Below are positions 1-47,208 of a stretch of DNA of 64,000 nucleotides, piece after piece. Source of the DNA: Micropterix aruncella (lineage: Eukaryota; Arthropoda; Insecta; Lepidoptera; Micropterigidae). Position numbers and translations under genes: made by a program. Each line of letters begins with the position of its first letter. The first letter of the stretch is position 1. Where the stretch lies: positions 25,017,031-25,081,030 of the forward strand of contig OX155957.1 of assembly GCA_944548615.1 (NCBI GenBank), written 5' to 3'. The notes below the pieces were generated by a model. That model did no database searches. It was not told the origin of the DNA and saw only the letters and a program-made list of their open reading frames with translations.

Positions 1-39
1 TAGCGTTCCCACGGCACGGCGCCGCGGTAATTTTGTAAC

Positions 40-812
40 AATAATTTAGATAAAGACATATCGACAGAGGAAAGTTGTGTAAGCTTCTCGAGTAATTTGC
101 TTCTCAAACGTCAAGAAAATGATCCATTTTTGAAATGGGACGAGAAATGGATTGTGTACAACAAATGTCAAACTCAAGAGATCTTGGAGTAAAAACGATG
201 AATCAGCTCAAATCAAAGCTTTTCAAAAGACGATATTCATCAAAAAAAGGTAATGCTGTCTGTTTGGAGAGATTTTAAGCGAATAGTCTTTTGAGCCTCT
301 ACCGGACAATAAAACGATCAATTCTGAAGTGTACTGTCATCAACTGGACAAATTGAATGATTCACTCAAACAAAAATGGTTAGAAGTGATCAATAGAAAA
401 GGTCTAGTGTTCCACCAAGATAATGCGAGACCAATACAAGTTCGGTAACTCTCCAAAAGCTTTTACTGCTTGGATGGTATGAACTTCTACCACACCCACT
501 ATATTCTCTAGATCTGACAGCTTTGCATTAACTGTAAGTAGTCACTATAGCGATAAGCGCCATTTGTGCATAAATTGTCTTTTTTAATAAAACTAGTGTA
601 ATATAATATTCATTAAGTAATTAAGTATTACTTGTTCCGGTCTCTACAATTTTTTTTAGACGGCCGAACCTTTAGTTCAAATGAAGATATCAAAAATCAC
701 TTTGATCAATGTTTTACCAGCAAAGATTGGAAGTTTTACGAGCATGGAATCATGCTACTTCTAGGAAGCTGACAAAAGGTATTGGACCAAAATGGAGAAT
801 ATATAATTGAAT
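40..812 (+). pseudogene. mariner-family transposase relic
   Basis: Degenerate plus-strand reading frames resemble the catalytic part of a mariner transposase. Recognisable pieces are KWDEKWIVYN (about 137-166), NRKGLVFHQDNARP (about 393-434, the second catalytic Asp region) and ELLPHPLYSLDL. A C-terminal piece lies at about 660-810 (SSNEDIKNHFDQ, then EHGIMLLLGS). The last two blocks are separated by about 120 bases of unrelated AT-rich DNA (540-655), and stops and frameshifts occur throughout. It is a dead copy. The family assignment comes from remembered mariner motifs, not from a search. Confidence 0.75.
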
Positions 813-929
813 AAAATACTTAAACACAAAAAAAGCAATATGACATTCCAATCAACCCAATACTATAGGATAATCATTGTACAGGTTATCTCATTAGAAA
901 AAAGAGTGATTGCACTTTCAAATGTTATA

Positions 930-1199
930 CAGTAGAGCCGCGAATATCTGCAGAATAGGGTGGCAAGCACACCGTGGATAGACTGAAAAAGGCTAAAATG
1001 TACGTACAGCATTGCATAAACTTTTGCTATAGGTTAATACCTGAAAACAGTAAAGAAAATACTTACAAAAAATGTTCAGTTAATTATTTTTAAAAAAAAA
1101 CAATCACTCGTTTCTGCTTCTTGATAACACAAAGTCTTCAAAATCATTTTTCGCAGCATTCGCGGATAATCTGCACTCTGGATAATCGGGGCTCTACTG
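930..1199. mobile_element. Tigger/pogo-type MITE, 270 bp
   Basis: The left end reads CAGTAGAGCCGCGAATAT and the right end is its imperfect inverted complement (ATAATCGGGGCTCTACTG). Both are flanked by TA (928-929 and 1200-1201), the pogo/Tigger target duplication. The terminal bases match those of the autonomous Tigger at 14387-16478. There is no coding capacity, so this is a non-autonomous derivative. Confidence 0.75.
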
Positions 1200-1420
1200 T
1201 ACTTAGTTTATAGCCTCAAAATCCAGAAATCAACAATAACGTCACATTATTTGAAGGTTAAAATAGATAGATACGTAGATTGCCACAGAGCAGAGATCGA
1301 GTATTATTATACGCGAGAACTACCAATATTTTACTACCCACAGAAACTAATTCCTTATGAAACGTCCTATAAAATAATGTAATTTGCAAATATTCATTCA
1401 AAATACAGTAAACCCTAGAC

Positions 1421-1610
1421 ATAAACGGAGATGCCATGGAATTCACCGACCGGAATTGGGCCCATCATAATAATATTATTATACATCTGGGGGGTTCGGA
1501 ATAGCACCGGCTGTGGTAGGTTTAGGATAGCTGACTTGGCACATGTGAGCGTTCACCTTACCACCCATTCCCTCCCTCTCTGAAGCCATAGAATAACGTA
1601 ATCCAATTTT
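1421..1610 (-). mobile_element. HERO-like retrotransposon 3'-UTR fragment
   Basis: This matches the 3' UTR of the 30146-32372 element (ggagatgccatggaattcac, then ctgtggtaggtttagga and acatgtgagcgttcacc) but is diverged and truncated. It is the oldest-looking of the copies in the window. Confidence 0.6.
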
Positions 1611-1983
1611 CAGATAGTCTGTGGGGAAAATGGGTATTCACTCTCCCTTTGAAGCCATATAACAAACCTCAAATATAACAATTTTTTCCTCGATGTAACG
1701 ATTTTTAAAAAAAATCCATTGAACTTACCATAGGATCCAATGCTAATTATACCTCTATATTATGAAAATAATACAGTTATAACCTTGATGTAGCAAATTT
1801 TTTATCATCTTGGAATAAAATAAAATAAATAAAATACAAACGGAGCTGCCACGAAATTCACTGACCAAAGTCGGGCCCATCATATAGTAATATTAGACTG
1901 GGGGGTGAGCAGTGGATTCCAGACTAACGACCCGGCTGTGGTAGTTTTAGGACAGCTGTCTCGCCACATGTGAGTGTTCACCT

Positions 1984-2076
1984 GCTCACCCCCCAGAAGT
2001 GTAAAAAAATAGTATTATGATGGGCTCGACTCCGGTCTGTGAATTCCATGGCAGCTCCGTTTGTATTTATTATTAT
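1984..2076 (+). mobile_element. self-nested inverted HERO-like 3' end
   Basis: About 93 bp of the family's 3' UTR, ending tttgtatttattattat, sits in opposite orientation inside the 3' UTR of the minus-strand copy. Removing it restores the normal junction (gttcacct then ccacccattcactc). With the neighbouring UTR it forms a long inverted repeat. Confidence 0.7.
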
Positions 2077-3294
2077 CCACCCATTCACTCCCCCCTTCGA
2101 AGCCATAGAATTTGAGATGCGGAAATTGCAGTTTTAGATAATTTTTCTAAGGAGTTGATTATTTTCCTGGAGACCAAGATCTTTAAAAGGGTGAAACAGA
2201 GATTTAGTTGGCAGGCCACGAGCGCCAACTTCCACCGCGTGAAGGTGAACAGTGAAGACGTTCCGGGTGATAGCATTTGCGAGATCATGGTATTTATTTT
2301 ATTTGTACTCGTGGTCTTTTGGGATATTTGATTCCCATAGAACAGTTAATTCTAAGATAAGAGCCATCTTCCCAGATAGAGAGTAAAGAGTCATATATGG
2401 ACGCAGGGCTGTGCATTCGAGACTTTCAGGGAATTTATACTGCTTAGAGATAGAATTGACCTCCAGAATCCAATCTGAAGCTTTCTCGATTATTGAGAAA
2501 GGTTTTGTAGTGAAATATTTTTTGTCTTTAGAGCCACCCTGCACAAACTGTATTGAGGGTTTGGAGGGTACTGTCAAACCCTTATTGGCAAGAGCTACTG
2601 AGAGGCTAATTACCTCGCGAATAACAGCAAGGACTTTGTCATGGTGGTAAGTGTACGGTCCTTGATCTAAGGCCACCTTGCAGCCAGATAGAATATGTCT
2701 GGCTGTGTAAGGGGTATTGCTACAAAGGGGACATGAATTATCTTCGGCATAGCTCCAATGAGCGAGGTTACTGGGGTCTGGAAGCGTATGCTGAAAGGCA
2801 TTTAAATAAAATTTCAGCATCTCTGGCGTTCAGTCATACAACATTACTTTCCAGTGCATTGGAGGAGGAATGCATAGTCTCCAATTGTTGTCCAATCATT
2901 CTGGCATTGAAGGCTATATGGCGTGAGCCATACTATTGCTGTCGTAATCTCCCCGCAAGAGAGACTTTTTCAAGTCCACATCGCTCATGGTTGTACTGCC
3001 ATACCCCAGACCATTGCCATTCTGACTGATTCCAGCAAGGAATTTTTCTATGTGGGCTTGTAGATCATTCGACTCACTACGGCCACTTATTACGAGCTTC
3101 GATATTGCCGGATCCTTGGAATTGCTTAGAATCGAATTTTTGGTTATTCTGGAGTTGGCGTAGAGCAGAGAGGGCAATTTTAGAGCTAGCCCAAAATTGT
3201 GTTTGGACCTGAAGAGAGCCGAGGGGTCAGCTGGTTTGGCTAAGGACTACCAGGATTTTAAACTAGCTGTCAACCAGTGCATCCAGACGAGACA

Positions 3295-3953
3295 ACTTGC
3301 GGTGTCAACTACAACGGGCGAGCCCGTCACCACAGGACGTTTTAACGATTTTCTCGTTCTGTCGCCCTGCAGTGAACGTAGAAGACTTTGGACAGAACAA
3401 ATCCAACGTCCAGCTACGTCACAACCCGCAAGAAGCCAACGCCTTACCGCGAGATAGCCAGTGTTACCTGGCGGGCCGACCCTCGCGCCCTTGCTTCCAA
3501 TTGTGACCAGATTTCTGCGGTCTCTCGATTGGTTCCAAGTTCGAGGTCGCTTGCGCGGTCCTCTCCCTTACGAAGCGGTGAAACGGTGTGCACCGAATCT
3601 ATCGCGGACCAAGGCGTCCTTTGCCCGACTCTGAACCGGGATCGGATGGCCAAAGGTCATTTCAAGAGCAGTCGCCGTAAGGCAGACAACCACCCCCGCT
3701 CTATAGGAAACAATACAGTTCCCAGACTCCCCCGACTGTTAGTCGGAGAGCACAGTCGATTGGCTTGCGCCGCTCGGTGCGCAGACCGTCCAGGAGCGCC
3801 AGAGGTTTGATTCCCAGGGGAGACTGGTTGACCCAGTGTCCTACCTAGGTTCGCACCCCATGCGTGGAGGCCATCGGATGGGTGTTGACCCGTGAGTGTG
3901 ACCGACCCTGAACACATGGGTCATCGTGGCCACCTCATCATGGGCCCATTAGC
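3295..3953 (+). repeat. 0.66-kb unclassified SINE-like repeat, copy A
   Basis: A 659-bp insertion in the HERO-like ORF, flanked by the direct repeat tccagacgagaca (3282-3294 and 3954-3966). Removing it and one repeat restores the ORF sequence seen at 31530. The same unit recurs at 12651-13270, 52151-52428, 52438-53097 and (partial) 25550-25770. There is no terminal inverted repeat and no ORF shared between copies. A possible pol III B-box (ggtttgattcc, about 3807) lies in the middle. The variable-length duplication and lack of inverted ends suggest retroposition, but the class is not established. Confidence 0.7.
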
Positions 3954-4299
3954 TCCAGACGAGACAGTTGGGTTTTGGTGAAATCGTAAATAAGAAAGGG
4001 CCATGACAAATGCGAAGTTAAATAAATACCATAGATCCAAGCCTTACGAGGGCCAGAAATTAGCAAGGCATCTTATCTTTGCCAGACAACTACTGAAATG
4101 TTCTATAAAATGATCGCCAGAGGTCTTTTCCTTGACAGGTGATTTTCCTGCCAAGGAATTTGAAATGGCTATTTGGGTCTATAAGGGAGATAATAGAGCC
4201 CTTATAGACCAATGTAGGGTCATAGGAAGTGAATTTTGTGTTAATGCGGGCGAGTAAACAACACCTCTATGCAACTAAAATGATTCGCATTTAGGCAAA

Positions 4300-4720
4300 T
4301 GATTAAAATCAAGATGGCGGCCTCTAGAGTGTGTATTTTGTGTGGCAATGTTGGCTGCCATCATTATCTGTCTTTACCGACATAAATGTCCGGCTTCACT
4401 TGGCGAGGATGTTAAGAAACAATTAACTTCGGGGTCCCATCTCCAATATATTCGGCATAGTCTCAACGGACTGAGGGTGGGTGTAATAAGATGCCGAGCC
4501 TATCTCGTCTGCTGTGACTACACAGAGAGTCCAATATGCGACTGTGGAAAGCTGCAGGATATAGACCATCTCCTATCCTGCCCGCAGTTGTCATCCCCTA
4601 TCACACACCAGGACCTATAAGAGGCAAACGATAAAGCCATTTAGGCCACAAATTTTTGGAGAGAAGTGTCCTATAACCGGGCCCGGACACCTCGACAAAG
4701 GAAACAAAAAATCAATGTAA
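4300..4720 (+). mobile_element. LINE C-terminal fragment
   Basis: A plus-strand ORF (4342-4620) contains CDCGKLQDIDHLLSCPQL, a Cys/His cluster typical of the C-terminus of reverse transcriptases of non-LTR retrotransposons. Related LINE-like sequence runs on to about 4720. It is 5'-truncated and dead. The clade cannot be assigned from this piece. Confidence 0.5.
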
Positions 4721-4871
4721 AAATGGGATAAATATGAATTAGCAACAAGTTGTGTTACTTTTCTCATGAAATAAGAAGAAAAACTGATAAGAAACGCCTC
4801 CCGAAACCGCTACAGCAAATGACGCTCACCCACTAGTAAGTTTTGCAATTAGACAACTGATTCAATTAAAA

Positions 4872-4945
4872 TGGTGGCCACTAGAGTGCGTATTTTGTGT
4901 GGCAATGTTGGCTGCCCTCATTATCTGTGTTTACCGATTTAAAAA
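4872..4945 (+). repeat. second copy of the 4305-4375 segment
   Basis: About 70 bases (attttgtgtggcaatgttgg and flanks) repeat 4305-4375 with few mismatches, 560 bases downstream. This is most likely a second truncated end of the same LINE. The remaining bases from 4720 to 5028 show nothing recognisable. Confidence 0.5.
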
Positions 4946-5028
4946 ACCTATTCCTCATGAAATAATCCCAAACGTCATTTTAGAAAGTAAGGTATGGGAA
5001 GGAGATAATATGTAAATAATAAACTCAC

Positions 5029-41219
<36,191 letters not shown>

Positions 41220-41400
41220 GATGCAGATTGACCGTAAACCTTCTATATTTCAAAACTAATTAATGATTTCATCTTATCCGTATATTTAACACGATTTATA
41301 CACATAAAAACTCAGCTAAATGTCCGATTATAGACAAAATAGCCGCCGCACAACCACCCAGGCGCAATATAAAATGGCGACTGATTGCTTTGTAATCTAT
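41220..41400 (-). promoter_or_regulatory. SCAF4/8 5' UTR and promoter region
   Basis: Immediately upstream of the start. It contains 'taaaatggcgac' (about 41369), resembling a YY1/Pho-type AAAATGGCG motif on the plus strand, near GC-richer sequence. The transcription start is not determinable by eye. Confidence 0.4.
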
Positions 41401-44400
41401 GGGTCTCATTCTGCTATCTATAATTTATGGTTGTTCGATATGGCAACATTACTACTAAACCGGCTGTCATTCTATTAGTGTCCAGCGAGTTTACAAATTG
41501 TTCTTATGACTTCTTTGATGCTGTATCCGGAACATTGTCATATAACTACTAAACCCCTTGACCAGCCTGAGAATGCGTCAACCGAATAGAACGAGACAGC
41601 AGCATATAGTACCCCTCCATGCTTTTCTAGTCTCGCATCCACGGAGACACGTACATATATCACTATGGCAGCGCTTCGATGCCATAAGTCTGCTATGCTA
41701 TGGATAAACGCGCATGCGCAACTAGACAAGGATAGAGGAGGGCCCCATATGCCCCTATCTCTTTCTATTCGGTGAACGAATTCACTCACAGCCCGCTTTC
41801 GCGCTCCTGTTCCCTATTTTGTTACCCCTGCATGTAAGACCAAAATATTCCACCCAAAATACTACCTTCTAAGATCTTACACTACTGTGCCTTTTACTCC
41901 GTTACCTATGCAAACCCCCCACTTTCTAACTAAACTATCCCCTAATAGGAACTTGAATATTTCTCTTATTTTATTTTCCAAATGTCCATGTTCGTCCTGT
42001 GTTATGTACTTGTATCATTAATGTTTTGTTTTCATCCTTAGTTTGGACACCAATCACAAACAAAGAAGCACTGGTTCACGCCAGATCGCTAAAATTAAGA
42101 ACCGCCAGTAGTGGACAGTTCCAAAAAGGCTGATCGTCTACGTACTGCCACGTGAAGTTATAAAAGCCGGTCGCCTGAAAGATAATTGTCGTCATATAAT
42201 GTGGGCCATTACCACAAGGGGAGGGGTATAAAGGTAAAATTAAATAAATAAATCATAGGGCATTCATTTTAATTAATTGTTCCTAACATTTGCGTACTCA
42301 CTTTAACGTAATTCTATTGCTGCCGAGACAATATTGTTATTACATTATTTCATTTCATTTTCATGTATATTTCACCATTTTATTTATATGCAACGCGGCC
42401 GAAAAACGTTACGACACACACTGCCAATTTATTTAAACTTTTACTTTTCGGTAACTTTTCAAATCTGAAAGCGCGCGCATCGGCGAGCGTTTGTTCCTTT
42501 TTTTGTTTCATTTCTTTATGTCAGTTCCACGGAGCCACGCCTTCACGCAGGTTGCTAGTGATTTTAGGCCAATTTGTACATTTCTTGATGACGGGAGGAT
42601 GACTTCTGTTAGTATGTTTACCTGAAAACAAAAACAAGGGACATCATAGTTATATACACAATAGCAACGTAAAAACTGGACACGTGAAGAAAAGTTTAGG
42701 GGTATATTTATTGTTGCCCGTTCGGAGTTGTTAATGAAGCTGGGTTAGTAAACAATAGGATGTATGAGCGAAGGAATACACTTTGGGTGTCCTGGATGAG
42801 ATGTGCTTTTTTATATCCCCTCCAGGAGGATGGCTGAGGACTGGTTTAGGGTGTGCATTGGTTATAGGAAAATTTGAAGAGTCTAGTAAATCCGCAATCA
42901 CACTGTCGAAAAGATATAATCACAATCACACCATCCGCAATCGCACATCAATAAGATATAGGCGTGCGGGTGTTGAGCAATGGCTTATGCGTATTCTGCA
43001 AATTGTGGTGATCTCTTTCCGCTTAAAATTATTTTCATAAAACCAGTGTTTCCTGGGAATATGAATTTTATTGACAAATAGTGTTGCCCATAAGACTTGC
43101 AAAAAGAGTTAGACTCTCCTGCAACGTCGTTCCTATCTTCTTGAATCTGGTGGAAAATATTAGATGCAGAAATTTAAATTCAGAGGAGGACCCCTTTAGA
43201 GAGGGCCTCATTAGCCAATGAATCCGCTGGTCAATCCTGCATGACCAGGAATCAATGTGAGTATGCTTCACCCGCTCCCTTTCCGACAGTGCGGAAAAGG
43301 GATAAAATCTCGTTGTCCAAGTGATATCGGGATTGTTTAGTTTTTCTGATAGACTTAGAGATTCATTAAATCGGTGTATGGAGTAATCTGGTTAGTCAAT
43401 ATGTACTCGAGGGCTTTAAGTAGGGTTACGCTCACGCCGCCGCCTAAATTGGTGCCTGGTTGTGTAATTTATAAGTGAGACCGCAGAGGTCCCCCTGCGG
43501 ATGCGGCGAAAAATGCCCACGCCACGTAACTTCCAGTGTCTGGCTTAGAGCAGTCTCTAACTCTGTCGGAAAAAGTAGTAGGCATTGAACTGATTATTCG
43601 TTTTTTTTCAACGCTTTAGGCAACATATTGTAATATTTGATGCTAGAATACTCCGGGCTTTGCATATGTACTACTTTTCGTGAAGGTAAACAAAAATATT
43701 GATTATTTTTTTAATTGAACTTGCGTACATCATTCTTCTTATCATCATCATTCTTTACTATTAAAAAATAAAAACCTACCAATAATTTATGTAAATACAA
43801 AGATGTTAGTATATTTAAGCGTTTGAAAAGTGGACGACATAAAACTCTGCTATCTGCTTTTGTAATTATTCAAATTGCTTGTTTTTGTAAAAGAAATATC
43901 TGGGATTTTGTTGTAGTTGAAACAATTTCCCTAGCAGGTTATACCATATCTTATTACATATCGGGATACATTTTTTTCTATAAATTACCTTTTTCAGAAA
44001 AATGTTCTCAATACACTTAACTTGATCAACGGTAATTCTAGAATAAAATATTAAATCTAATAAAAGCAAAAATATAGTTTTATATAGATTCATTACAATA
44101 AATATCACAGGGCTTTTACAAATACAGTTTAAAAGTATGTTGAATTTTGAAAAATGCAAATTAGTACATACTGAAAGGGCTCCTACTGAAGGGAATATAC
44201 TCCAGCGTGTACGCTGGAGTATACTAATTTAGCGGCACTCTGTATATTGATTCTTTCCTTTACGTTTAAACTTTACAATTAGTATTTCAAACCTACTCGA
44301 TGATTGAAATGTCCTGATAATAAATGTGACTTTTTAATTAAAACTACTAATTTATTATAAGAGACTTTAAAAATAGTCACCGTCACTTTGCACTTCCTCA

Positions 44401-44580
44401 GGCCTAAATCGCAGCTGCTCCCTCTAGCGGGAGAAAATGACAGTAAACATTATCTTCACAACATAAACGTTCTTACATTTAACTAGGTAGGTACATGTTT
44501 CGCATGGGGTTACCGATTTATTTTGAAAAGTCTACTCGAATCTAGTTGGTAATTGGATTCGTAATAAAAATCCTGCATTG
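41401..44580. other. intergenic spacer between SCAF4/8 and Nup107
   Basis: About 3.2 kb without a supportable gene. Short ORFs (41538-41789, 42783-43040, 43068-43271, 43866-44159) carry no recognisable domain. A 10-bp inverted repeat (actccagcgt/acgctggagt) occurs near 44199-44220. Some stretches (41560-41800, 42050-42240, 43060-43560) have uneven composition suggesting decayed repeats, but none could be identified. Confidence 0.5.
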
Positions 44581-44742
44581 CTCAGCTCTACACGCGACGC
44601 GCCAGGCGCCAACAGGAATAATGGCGGTTGCCGGTTTCTTGCGTTGTTAATGTTTCAATTTTTGTATTTTGTCGTCTACACGAAGATGTTTTTATAATCG
44701 GTTTTATCGAATTGAAATTCGGAAGAAAATATAAACATCAAT
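44581..44742 (+). promoter_or_regulatory. Nup107 5' UTR and promoter region
   Basis: A GC-rich patch (gcgacgcgccaggcgcc) is followed by 'aataatggcggttgcc' (about 44617-44632), again a YY1/Pho-like ATGGCGG core, and AT-rich sequence leading to the start context atcaatATGG. Confidence 0.4.
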
Positions 44743-47208
44743 ATGGACCACGATCAATCGCTACAGCGGCTGGAGTCGTCTTTGAGGTTAAGTTACCCGA
44801 AGAGTCGTTTTCGAAATTCCAAAATAGCCGATCCTGATTTTGATATGACGAACTCAAGAATAACGCACGATGCAACACTGCACCAACTCCTTCAAGATAC
44901 AAGTTTAACGGTAGCCATGAAGATTGAACCTACGGTTGGAGCGCTCGAGAACGGTTTCTACCGCGTATTGCGCGACAGTGTGAATACGGAAATTATAGAG
45001 AATATAGCGAAGCTGATTCAAGCATGTAACGTCGTTTCTGAATCGATCGAATCGTGGAATCGGTTCGAAATACAAAACGCCTGGTTAGCGGAGGAGACCA
45101 ACACTTGGAAGCTGCTGTTGTGCCTGTATTCGGATTCCCTCGTCGAAAAGAAGGATTTTGTAGAGTTATTGGGAACGAGTAAGCCGGAGATTTGTCAGCA
45201 GAAGCTTGTGAATATATTGTTTCAATCGGACGGCGAGCTGCGTCTGTTTCAGCTGTTAGTAGATTGGTTGGAATCGTGCGCCGCGAGTCAGGATGAAGCC
45301 GTGCCAGCGTTTGGACGGATCAACAGCAGCGTTCATTGGGAAAACACGCTGCATTATTTAGTAAACTCGTCGAATTTATTCAATAGAGAGAGCAATAATT
45401 TATTAGTGACGCGGATTGATCCAGACGCTAGACACAGGCAGAAGAAAAATATTCACGCTTTGGACCAGCAGGACGATGACAATCTGTGTCGGAGAATCTT
45501 CGCCGAGATTCGATGCGGCCGCTTCGAAGAGGCCGTGGCGCTGTGCACGAATTCCGGACAAATGTGGCGCGGCGCCACGTTGCAAGGCTGGCGACTGCTC
45601 ATCTATCCGGACAATGGGAACATCATCGGTAATCCGAACCGAGACCTATGGAAACTGTGCTGTATGGACGTTTTAAACAATCCGAATGAGAATGTATATT
45701 TTAAGGCGGCGCTGGGGGTGCTCTGCGGACATTTACCGTCGGTGCTACGCGTGTGCAGCGAAAGCGTCGAAGATTTGCTGTGGGCGCATCTCCGTGTCCA
45801 GATTGAATGCCGCATCGATAAATTCTTACGCGAGCACTTTTCATCGATCTACGCCAGCACATCGTCGGCGGATTCGCTCGATCTGCTAAACAGCGAATTG
45901 CAGATACGCGAGATCAGCTTGAATCAAATATTCGCCAGCGTAACGTCGCTGATGGAAGGGAGCGTCGAGTCGTATTATCAAGTAGTGCGCCGGCATTTAA
46001 TGCTCGGATCATACGACGCTTTTATGCGCGACGCGAAAGAATGGACCGACGACGTCGATTTGAATTTCGTTCGTTTCCTCGCGCACTTCGTTCTGATACT
46101 GCGCGACATGGCGAAAGAGCCGGATCGGGCGACCGGCGATGCGATTCTGGAGACATACGTAGCGGCTCTGATTAAAAACGTGGACGGCGCGGCGGAAAAT
46201 CCGGAGCTCCTCGCTTATTACACTTCGAAACTGCCTCGGAGCGTTCAGATACGGTTGTACGCGCAGCTGATGAGCTGCGTCGAAGGGTCGGAGAACCGTA
46301 GACGGATAATCGAGACAGGGTCGGAAGCGGGGGTCGACGTTACGGCGTCCGCCGTTCAAACCGTACGTGATGCCATCATTCTACTGCTCGGTCAGACCAC
46401 GCACTTATCTCGTCACACACAAAATAGGAATCAATACGTCTTAGATTCCCTTGAATGGCTGTCGTTTGATGCATCTCAAATAAAAGATGCCGTTTATTAT
46501 AGTAACAACATTATCCGCACGTTAATATTTATGAACGATATAGATGCGGCCGTAGCGATTTTGACTCGAATTCTCCAGCTCATCAGCAACAACGGTTTAA
46601 TATCCCTGGATCCGAATAGTAATATGCTGAAGGAGCATTTGTGCCTGAAGGCATATTTAGAAGCGACAGACGCGTTTGCAAATTGGTATCGAAGATACGT
46701 CGGAGGACGTCCGGCGAGTCCCGACCCGATCCCCTCGGACGCATCGTACCCTGATAAAGTGCACCACGAGCAAAAGTGTGCACAGATTACGCAGCAGCGC
46801 GCGCGCTGGAATAAAGCGAGCCTCCACCAAGCGAGGCACACCAAGAAAATCATGTACAACCTGCTCCTGTTCCCTGGCGGATGGCTAGTGGACATCGACA
46901 GCGACGAACCCTCCGAAATCGAAGAAAGCGAGATCGCCGAACGGAAGAAACAGCTCGTTACGCTTCGACAGCTCTGCATCCCCGAGATCACTCAGCTGCT
47001 ACTTCGAGTACTGCAAACGGGCCCCGAAGGCGTTGACGGACACATAGAATCCATACGCTTAGCGAATATTTTAGCATCTGATAAACGTTGCCTTTATAGC
47101 GTGTTCCCTAAGGACAAGCTATCTGAAATCCTTCAGAAAATTAAAGATTCTTCCCTTTTTGTAATGGAAAATGGTAAAGATCCCTGGGGATTCGAACCTC
47201 TTCACTGA
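44743..47208 (+). CDS. Nup107: Nuclear pore complex protein Nup107 (intronless)
   Basis: A scaffold nucleoporin of the Y-shaped Nup107-160 complex, needed for pore assembly and mRNA export. 821 aa, close to the 845-925 aa of fly and human proteins; the shorter length reflects a reduced N-terminal disordered region. Family hallmarks are LLVTRIDPDARHRQKK leading into LDQQDDDNLCRRIF, the conserved RFEEAVALCTNSGQMWR, GATLQGW, GNPNRDLWK, the LWAHLRV helix, and the C-terminal RRYVGG and LFPGGWL motifs. The protein is predicted all-helical without a signal peptide or membrane segment. Start: first Met of the frame, good context. The whole protein is one uninterrupted ORF, whereas orthologues I know of have introns. 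The antisense ORF at 46497-46991 is a shadow. Confidence 0.93.
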   Translation: MDHDQSLQRLESSLRLSYPKSRFRNSKIADPDFDMTNSRITHDATLHQLLQDTSLTVAMKIEPTVGALENGFYRVLRDSVNTEIIENIAKLIQACNVVSESIESWNRFEIQNAWLAEETNTWKLLLCLYSDSLVEKKDFVELLGTSKPEICQQKLVNILFQSDGELRLFQLLVDWLESCAASQDEAVPAFGRINSSVHWENTLHYLVNSSNLFNRESNNLLVTRIDPDARHRQKKNIHALDQQDDDNLCRRIFAEIRCGRFEEAVALCTNSGQMWRGATLQGWRLLIYPDNGNIIGNPNRDLWKLCCMDVLNNPNENVYFKAALGVLCGHLPSVLRVCSESVEDLLWAHLRVQIECRIDKFLREHFSSIYASTSSADSLDLLNSELQIREISLNQIFASVTSLMEGSVESYYQVVRRHLMLGSYDAFMRDAKEWTDDVDLNFVRFLAHFVLILRDMAKEPDRATGDAILETYVAALIKNVDGAAENPELLAYYTSKLPRSVQIRLYAQLMSCVEGSENRRRIIETGSEAGVDVTASAVQTVRDAIILLLGQTTHLSRHTQNRNQYVLDSLEWLSFDASQIKDAVYYSNNIIRTLIFMNDIDAAVAILTRILQLISNNGLISLDPNSNMLKEHLCLKAYLEATDAFANWYRRYVGGRPASPDPIPSDASYPDKVHHEQKCAQITQQRARWNKASLHQARHTKKIMYNLLLFPGGWLVDIDSDEPSEIEESEIAERKKQLVTLRQLCIPEITQLLLRVLQTGPEGVDGHIESIRLANILASDKRCLYSVFPKDKLSEILQKIKDSSLFVMENGKDPWGFEPLH

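Larger units (their letters stand above)
1842..4257 (-). mobile_element. 5'-truncated HERO-like retrotransposon, broken by two insertions
   Basis: This is a minus-strand copy of the 30146-32372 family. Its 3' UTR lies at 1842-1983 and 2077-2100. ORF sequence runs from about 2100 to 3294 and resumes at 3967-4257, where it is cut off at its 5' side. The ORF is broken by frameshifts (the longest intact piece, 2299-2820, covers the CCHC-like and endonuclease region). Two later insertions interrupt it: an inverted 3'-UTR copy of the same family at 1984-2076, and a 0.66-kb repeat at 3295-3953. It is non-functional. Confidence 0.8.

Noticed and set aside
3388..3917. ORFs of up to 140 codons in the 0.66-kb repeat, also seen at 52579-52929
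   Set aside because: The frames are not preserved between copies A, B and D, and show no protein motif; treated as non-coding repeat.
46009..46991. Antisense ORFs within Nup107
   Set aside because: Opposite-strand shadows of a long conserved coding exon; no motif of their own.
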